This document shows, piece after piece, positions 57,682 to 64,000 of a DNA stretch of 64,000 nucleotides. Each line of letters opens with the position of its first letter. Position 1 is the first letter of the stretch. This DNA is from Mesorhabditis belari (taxonomy: Eukaryota; Nematoda; Chromadorea; Rhabditida; Rhabditidae), in assembly GCA_958450365.1 (NCBI GenBank), contig CAUEEP010000924.1, positions 1,374,501-1,438,500 of the forward strand. Reading direction: 5' to 3'. The notes under the pieces are model-generated. The model did no database searches, was not told the origin of the DNA, and saw only the letters and a program-made list of their open reading frames with translations. A program made the translations under genes and the position numbers.

Positions 57682-57866
57682 AGCTTCAAAATTGAAGTTT
57701 CAAAGGGTTAAACATCCAAGTTTCTAGGTTTTCTTTGAAAAATCGGAAAATAAAACACATTCTTCATATTCTGTGTTCACATCGAAGCGATACTCGTACT
57801 CTTTTCGACCCAAAAAATAACGAATTCACCTCTCCGAACACCAAAAATCCGATGATAACGAAGCAA
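57682..57866 (-). pseudogene. Inverted partial copy of ERGIC2 exon 2 and following intron
   Basis: The plus strand here is the near-exact reverse complement of 58412-58594, which covers most of ERGIC2 exon 2 plus about 75 bases of the next intron. It includes ttcatattctgtgttcacat, cgatactcgtactcttttcg and aattcacctctccgaacacc. A few substitutions and a missing base in the ggccg/gaccc region show it is older than the freshest arrays. Read in its own sense it lacks the flanks of exon 2 and cannot encode a product alone. Confidence 0.9.
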
Positions 57867-58171
57867 TTTTTAGATTTCCGGACCTTTAGCACTGAAATAT
57901 CCAAATGTGAGCCTAAATAAATAAATCTAAATAGCCCAAATATCTAAAATCTTCACACTTTTTCGTTTTCTTTTTCGTTTCGTTAAGGGAAAGAGTTTCT
58001 CTTTCCAATTCAACAGAAATCCAATCCAACAGGCGCTTTGTGTTTCTTTAAATGACACCCAATCTACCGTATCCTAAAACCAAAAAATTGTTCACTGACG
58101 TAGCTCTAGGCTTTCCGCTGAAGCTCTTCATTCATTTGTAGTTTTTCTTTCGTTTTTATCAACTTTTCCAA

Positions 58172-60546
58172 ATGGAAACTTCTCTACGTCAAAGAAAAAA
58201 GGAAGGAATCACAAAAATCGTTGAGGATTTCGATATTTTCACGAAAGTTGTCGACAATGTAAAAGAAGAGAAACGAGCCGGCGGTGGATTGTGTGAGTTT
58301 AGAGAGATTTTCGGTTTGTTCACTCTTTTCGACACTATTTTTCGATAGTTTATAAAGATTTATAAAGAAAATAGGGACAATTTTGATTTTTTTACTTTCA
58401 GTGTCAATCATTTGCTTCGTTATCATCGGATTGTTGGTGTTCGGAGAGGTGAATTCGTATTTTTTCGGCCGAAAAGAGTACGAGTATCGCTTCGATGTGG
58501 ACACAGAATATGAAGAGTGTGTTTGATTTTCAATTTTTCAAAGAAAACCTTGAAATTTGGATGTTTAACCTTTTGAAGCTTCAATTTTGAAGCTTTAATT
58601 TTGAGTCTTGGATTTAGAGTCTTCAATTTAGAGTGTTCAATTTAGGAGCTCTAATTTTGAGTCTTTGATTTTGAGTCTTGGATTTAGAGTCTTCAATTTA
58701 GAGTCTTCAATTTAGGAGCTCTAATTTTGAGCCTTCATTTTTGAGCCTTCATTTTTGAGCCTTCATTTTTGAGCCTTCAGTTTAGAGTCTTCAATTTTGA
58801 ATCTTTAATTTAGAAGCTTTAATTTAGAGTCTTCAATTTAGAGCCTTCAATTTTGAGGCTTCAATTTTGAACCTTCAATTTAGAATCTACAATTTCGAAG
58901 CTTTAATTTTGAAGCTTTAATTTAGAGCCTTCAATTTTGAGGCTTTAATTTTCAGTCTTCAATTTTCAGTCTTCGATTTTGAGTCTTCGATTTAGAGTCT
59001 TCAATTTTGAGTCTTCAATTTTGAAATCTTTAAACCATAATCTTACTTCGCTTAGAACGCCACTCCTTGAATTCGATTTGGTTGTGGCGACTCCATGCAA
59101 CTCTCTGCACATTCAAAATAGCGCCGAACAATCAAACGGAATTTTTCCTGAACAAAATCCAATTAAACAATCACCGACGAGGTAAAGAATTTGGGAAAAT
59201 TTGAAAGGAAATTAATCTTTCAATCTTTAATCTTTCAATCTTCAACCTTTCCATCTTTCAATCTTCAATCCTTCAATCTTTTAGTCTTTCAATCCTTCAA
59301 TCTTCAATCTTCAATCCTTCAATCCTTCAATCCTTCAATCTTTCAATCCTTCAATCTTCAATCCTTCAATCTTTCAATCTTTCAACCTTTCAATCTTCAA
59401 TCCTTCAATGAAACCTTCAGATTCGAATTCACTCCTGAAGAGCAATTGTACTGGACAGTTTTGCGGCACGCTCACGAGAATATGAACAAGAATGCGATGA
59501 GGGGATTGGAAGAGGTTTGAGAAGAAGAGAAGAAAAGTAGTAAGTGCACAAATTTGGGTCTTTTCATTATGAAAACCTATCAAACTCAAAGCCAAATCGA
59601 TTCTTTTTCACATCTTTATCATCATCGATCGATTTTATTATGGAAACATTTGTAAATACCTAATTTATAAAAATTGATCTCAAGAGTTTAAGCATAATGC
59701 CGTCTAAAGGATTTGTTTTTGTTTTAAAAGATCCAGCTTTCTGCTAAGACCAAGCTTTCCACTAAGACCAAGCTTTCCACTAGGACCCAGCTTTCCACTA
59801 AGACCAAGCTTTTCATTAAGACCCAGCTTTCCACTAAGATCCAGCTTTCTGCTAAGATCCAGCTCTCCACTAAGACCAGGCTTTCCACTAAGTTCCAGCT
59901 TTCTACTAAGACCAAGCTTTCCACTAAGACCCACCTCTCCACAAAATCCGTTTTCAGTTACAATACATTGATGACGATATCGAGGACAAATTAGAGCATC
60001 TAGCTGATCAAAAACAACAGCACGAATTGGAAGCGATTAAAGAAGAACGAAAGAAGAAAGGACATAGGGAGAGTGCTGGAGGAAATGTGGTGAGTTCGAA
60101 TGATAATTGTTTTGAATTAGTCCAAGAAATCAAGAATTCAAGAATCCGAGTGAACTCAAGAAAGTCTGTGGTAGAAGTAAGCAGTAAGCTGAAGCTATAT
60201 TCACACAAACCTTTCAGGTATTCATGATTGGAAATGGAATGGGCATGTTCCAAATTGTCGCCAATAATGGAGTTGATGAAGGTAAGGGCAAAAGAAAGCC
60301 TTTAGCTGAATATCCATAATTTCCAGGAACCGCTTGTCGAGTACACGGTAAATTCCCAGTTCGAAAAGGAAAAGAAGAGAAAATGGTGATGTCGATTGGG
60401 AATGGGATGAATATTGGTGGAATGTTCGCTCATGTTGAAGGAATGGGAAGTGGTTTGTTTACTGGAAAACCTATTACCGTATTCTCTCTAATAGTAGTGC
60501 ACCCCGTCTAGGCGAGTTGACGACTATTGACTATAGGGTTAGGCTT

Positions 60547-60581
<35 letters not shown>

Positions 60582-63500
60582 TAGGCTTAGTGCGTAGGCT
60601 AGCGGCTAGCGCCTAGCACTAAGTCTATTTGGGTTTGGGCTGAACCCCCATTTTTTGGATCTCAGCGAGTTCTGGGAGCTTAGGTTTAGGCTCAGGCTCA
60701 GGCTCAGGCTCAGGCTTAGGCTTAGGCTTAGGCTTAGGCTTAGGCTCAGGCTCAGGCTCAGGCTTAGGCTTAGGCTTAGGCTTAGGCTCAGGCTTAGGCT
60801 TAGGCTTAGGCTTAGGCTCCATTCTAGTTAATCTATTTTGATTAACTAGAACGTCTTGAGCCTGATGACTGAAAAAAAGAAAAAAAAAGACGAAGGGAAT
60901 TGAACCTTGGCTTTGAATTGAGCAGCTTTCCAGGCAGATGCTTTACCACTGGACTACTTTTACTTTATAACGTCTAGATAAAAAGATAGAGATAAGTTGA
61001 ATGCTTAATGCTAAGGATAGAATGGGTTTTTCTGAATTCAGATAAACACAAGAAGCCAGCAAGAAGCTGCCATAGCCAGTTTGATAACTGATAACTAATC
61101 AATTTTGATAACTACCGTATTCTCTCTAATAGTAGTGCACCCTGGCGAGCCGAGTTGGTGACTATTTTACGGTTTCCAAGCTTTCACAGAAGCTCAAAAC
61201 TCTAATCCCCCACTAGATCTCATCGTCAGCTACATTTTCCGATCCCACATCGATAGGTTCTGATAAGCGGTTCTTGAGATTTCGAGGAATTTAGGCAAAG
61301 CACGGGGTACTACTAGAGAGAGTACGGTAATCCATTTTTTTCAGCTGGCAACGTTTCACATCGAATCGAGCGTTTCACTTTTGGTCGACGAATCAATGGA
61401 CTCGTTGCTCCGTTGTCCGGCGGTGAACAGATCTCGGAATCGGGTTCGTTTTGAAGATAAGATTTAGATTTATAATGAAAACATTTGTCAGTCCTTGTAC
61501 TTTCTTTCTTCAAAAGCACTTTCTTCAAAAGAAACCCATTTTGGTGTCAATGGAAAAGTTGTAGAGAATCAAAAATCAAGCTTATATCCAAATTTTCAGA
61601 ACGATTCAAAAACTGGTTTTCAAGAAATGCCAAATTTACGAATTTTCACAAAACTTGCATTTTAAGCGAAACTACTAAGTGTATCTTTTTTGGAAAATTG
61701 GCTATAAGCCTAATTTTTGATTCTCTACAACTTTTCTATTGACACCAAAATGGGTTTCTTTTGAAGAAAGTGCTCAAACTGGGATCTTCAGTCTCCATCT
61801 GCAGTCCTCGATTTTTGAGTCTCACACTTGTCTCACACACTTGTACTGAGAGTTGCTGGATAGCAAGAAGACCCTTAGTGCAATCAAATACAGTGGACAG
61901 TTGGGGAAGGTGAATGAATCTCTGAAGAAGAATAGGCCCTCCAAGTCAAAGATCGTTCTCATCGACGACAACGCGCGCCCTCATGTTGCAAAACTGACTC
62001 GCTCTAAAATAAATAGCCTTGTTTGGGAACTTTTGACGCATTCCCCATACAGTCCGGACCTCGCTCCTTTTGATTACTATTTATTCCGGATCATGAGTAG
62101 CTTGTGGGAGAGCTTGCGGGAGAGCTTGCGGGAGAACACTTCGATCCGGAAGAAGCAGTCAAAAATTGGCTTCGAAAGTTTTTCGATTCAAAAACAAAAT
62201 CCTACTACGAAAGAGGAATCGGCAAATTGCCTGTAAAATGGGCAGAAGTCGTCAATAATAATGGAAATTGTTTGGAATGAATTGATGGTTTTATGTTGAA
62301 GAAATTTTAGTTCAAAGTCTCGTTCAGAGTTCCGTTTTCAATTCACCAACCTAATAAAATATAATAATTAATGAATCGTCATCTCAGACATGAAAATCCT
62401 TTCATATTCTCTTTTTAGGCAAAGATGTTTATCGATATTTCATCAAAGTTGTGCCAACTCGGATCTACAATGGACTCTTTGGCGGCTACACGATGGCTTA
62501 CCAGTACTCTGTGACATTTTTGGTTAGTTTAAAACAATAGATTATTTGAAAAATTAGAAAAATTGGTACTTTCTCATTATACTCCCACAGCATCAATCCC
62601 ATTATACCCATTTAAAAACAATTGTGGGGGTTCTTGACAATGTCAAGGTCCTTCTGACAGAAGTCTAGCCTTCTGACAGAACTCTCCAGACGTCATTTGT
62701 TCCCCGCGGGCGTAAATGAAACGAACCAGTAAAAGAAATGGAAGACGGCTATCCGCAAACCACGTTTCCTGCCTGATCCCAACCTCGGTTCTACTCGCTT
62801 TTCCTCAATGATACTCGATACTAAGAAGAATCATCCATCGAGGATTCTTCTTAGTATCGAGAAGCATTCAGTGACCGTTTACACATTCACGACGTAAAGC
62901 CAGCAGTGCTTTGCTTCGGAAAAAGTTTATGGCCTCATCCTCTATGGTGGGTAAAGAAAACATTAAAGCCGGCGGTGGTTGAAAATGAGAATAGAAAAAT
63001 ATTTGTTTCTTCTTTGGGAAGAACATGATTCGGATCAATGCAGAGTTTTGGTTTGGCAATTTTTTTAAATCTGTGGGGGATAACGGGATTGATGCTGTGG
63101 GGGTATAATGGGAATGATGCTGTGGTGGGGTAGCTGTGGTGGGGTAGCTGTGGTGGGGTATAGGGGCTGTGGTGGGGTAGCTGTGGTGGGGTAGCTGTGG
63201 GGTGGGAATGATGCTGTGGTGGGGTAGCTGTGGTGGGGTAGCTGTGGTGGGGTAGCTGTGGTGGGGTAGCTGTGGTGGGGTAGCTGTGGTGGGGTAGCTG
63301 TGGTGGGGTAGCTGTGGTGGGGGTAGCTGTGGTGGGGTAGCTGTGGTGGGGTTTATGGGTGCTGTGGGTGTGGGTAGCTGTGGGGGTATAATGGGAATGA
63401 TGCTGTGGTGGGGTAGCTGTGGTGGGGTAGCTGTGGTGGGGTAGCCGTGGTGGGGTAGCCGTGGTGGGGTATAATGGGATTGATGCTGTGGAGGTGTAAT

Positions 63501-63754
63501 GGGATTGATGCTGTGGGGGTGTAATGGGAATGATGCTGTGGTGGGGTATAATGGGATTGATGCTGTGGGGGTATAATAGGATTGATGCTGTGGGGGTTTA
63601 ATGGAAGAGTACCGAAAAATGTCTCTAAAATAGAATGAACTTAAAACTTTGACCTTCAGAAAAAAGAGTCGAAAGTCGAAGAGCACGCGCATGGAGGAAT
63701 CCTTTTCGAGTACGAGTTCTCAGCCACTGTAATCGAGATTCGACAAGTTGTACG
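58172..63754 (+). CDS. ERGIC2: ERGIC2/Erv41 cargo receptor (3' end outside window)
   Basis: A membrane protein that cycles between ER and Golgi with ERGIC3/Erv46 and retrieves ER residents. Exons: 58172-58292, 58402-58516, 59056-59181, 59421-59514, 59958-60089, 60218-60281, 60327-60452, 61345-61443, 62419-62522 and 63660-63754. All nine junctions join in phase at GT/AG. Residues about 9-35 hold the N-terminal motif (VEDFDIFTKV, RAGGG), followed by TM1 (LLSIICFVIIGLLVFGEV) and the start of the lumenal domain (EYRFDVD, FDLVVATPC). Exon 5 is charged and helical. Exon 7 has ACRVHGKFPVRKG, exon 8 NVSHRIERFTFG, exon 9 YRYFIKVVPTRIYNG, exon 10 GGILFEYEFSATVIEIRQ. These follow the family order. The final exon(s), with the second membrane segment and tail signals, lie past the window edge. 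The ATG is chosen because MET-SLRQRKKEGIT precedes the family motif at the normal distance. Confidence 0.95.
58590..59035. repeat. Degenerate GAGTCTTCAATTTA array in ERGIC2 intron 2
   Basis: About 28 diverged 15-base units (ttgagtcttcaattt, ttagagccttcaatt). It begins at the very end of the inverted-copy arm. Intronic. Confidence 0.9.
59213..59412. repeat. CAATCTTTCAATCCTT array in ERGIC2 intron 3
   Basis: About 24 units of 7-9 bases (tcaatcctt, tcaatctt). The array fills nearly the whole intron and ends about 10 bases before the acceptor, thus extending its pyrimidine tract. Confidence 0.9.
59730..59945. repeat. 18-bp CTAAGACCAAGCTTTCCA array in ERGIC2 intron 4
   Basis: About 12 copies of an 18-base unit with variants (gacccagct, gatccagct). 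It ends within 15 bases of the exon 5 acceptor. Confidence 0.93.
60475..60835. repeat. Interstitial TTAGGC/TCAGGC telomere-like repeats with dispersed module
   Basis: About 35 hexamers of ttaggc or tcaggc in two blocks (60537-60600 and 60680-60818), separated by the module gcgtaggctagcggctagcg that is also found at 7.6 kb. The block starts with accgtattctctctaatagt, the end of the small element repeated at 61.1 kb. It lies in ERGIC2 intron 7. Confidence 0.9.
60891..60960 (-). tRNA. tRNA-like sequence (Gly/Gln-type D arm), degenerate
   Basis: The minus strand reads AGTAGTCCAGTGGTAAAGCA (A-box), an anticodon-like TCTGCCTGGAAAGC, and AAGGTTCAATTCCCTTCG (B-box with a pairing T arm). The acceptor stem does not close. 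Intronic in ERGIC2, in antisense. Confidence 0.5.
61113..61332. mobile_element. Small inverted-repeat element in ERGIC2 intron 7
   Basis: taccgtattctctctaatag with tagtgcaccc at the left is complemented at the right by gggtactactagagagagta with cggta. About 220 bases, non-coding. Its right end lies 13 bases from the exon 8 acceptor. Confidence 0.85.
61505..62365 (+). mobile_element. Composite of foldback plus mariner C-terminal half, in ERGIC2 intron 8
   Basis: The foldback at 61515-61785 matches the one at 30025-30300. The following 61853-62278 encodes mariner motifs IVLIDDNARPH and HSPYSPDLAPFDYYLF (second and third catalytic acidic residues) and ends VVNNNGNCLE then stop. The 3' end is tttcaattcaccaacctaat. 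The N-terminal half and first catalytic residue are missing, so it is inactive. Confidence 0.88.
62585..63605. repeat. GGGGTAGCTGTGGT array with inverted end, ERGIC2 intron 9
   Basis: About 35 units of 14 bases (ggggtagctgtggt) and longer ataatgggattgatgctgtg units at 63070-63600. A single inverted copy of the latter (cacagcatcaatcccattat) lies upstream at 62588. Between them are a non-repetitive C/G-richer segment of unknown origin (62690-62800) and a palindrome at 62808-62860 (atactaagaagaatc / gattcttcttagtat). The 274-codon minus-strand frame (PHHSYPTTATPPQ) is an artefact. Confidence 0.88.
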
Positions 63755-63759
63755 GTAAG

Positions 63760-64000
63760 ACTTCTAGCTGATAAGACAAAAATCACTTCTAGCTGATTAG
63801 CTAAATATTTTATAGAATTCAAATATTATTCTCTCTTTTCTCTTTTCTCTGTAAAGTCTAGTTTTTTCTTATCTTTTTGATAAAAATAGCCCTTCCTGTA
63901 GAAGCAAAACTTTGCAATCGCATGAAATCAGCTCAGAATTATCGATTTTTCTTTTTTCTTGTGGCTAAATTGAGATTTTTATTGAATATTAGTATTGATA
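63760..64000. other. Probable ERGIC2 intron 10 (AT-rich)
   Basis: Starts with the GTAAGA donor after exon 10. Sequence is AT- and pyrimidine-rich. No exon matching the family's C-terminal part is visible before the window ends. Confidence 0.5.

Noticed and set aside
58423..58626. Antisense gene over ERGIC2 exon 2
   Set aside because: The frame is a shadow of the exon and its inverted copy; no independent homology.
62868..63692. 274-codon Pro/Thr/His-rich minus-strand frame
   Set aside because: It covers the GGGGTAGCTGTGGT array and runs antisense into ERGIC2 exon 10.

Overview
This is eukaryotic nuclear DNA, most probably from a nematode. The support is: introns as short as 40 to 45 bases, acceptors of the TTTCAG type, several decayed mariner/Tc1 elements, and interstitial runs of TTAGGC, the usual nematode telomere hexamer. 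No bacterial or viral gene is visible. The species cannot be named from the sequence alone.

Only two real host genes can be assembled, one at each end. On the minus strand, from about 11.8 kb back to the left edge, lies a class B (secretin-family) G-protein-coupled receptor. Eleven exons join in phase and give the hormone-binding cysteine domain and all seven membrane helices; the C-terminal tail is uncertain. On the plus strand, from 58.2 kb past the right edge, lies an ERGIC2/Erv41 cargo-receptor gene. Ten in-phase exons are visible and the last one or two are outside the window. Every splice phase I checked by hand in these two genes is consistent.

The roughly 46 kb between them, and the longer introns of both genes, hold no intact gene that I recognise. 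They carry an extreme density of tandem arrays with unrelated units (6 to 90 bases), foldback elements, mariner and Tc1 remnants, a non-LTR reverse-transcriptase remnant, a 28S rRNA fragment, a piece of a protein-kinase gene, and about a dozen degenerate tRNA-like sequences. Most long open frames here exist only because the repeat unit is a multiple of three and lacks stops.

The most striking pattern is that several arrays are built from, or inside, tRNA-like sequences. A B-box array of about 117 units lies at 27.4-28.8 kb. An A-box array of 31-base units lies at 31.1-31.5 kb. Two tRNA-like sequences have their middles expanded by tandem repeats (24.1-24.5 and 25.4-25.8 kb). Other arrays abut tRNA-like sequences (20.25, 51.4, 52.4, 53.9, 60.9 kb). 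A second notable structure is an inverted copy of ERGIC2 exon 2 placed just upstream of the gene, so that a transcript starting far enough upstream could fold into a long exon-containing hairpin.
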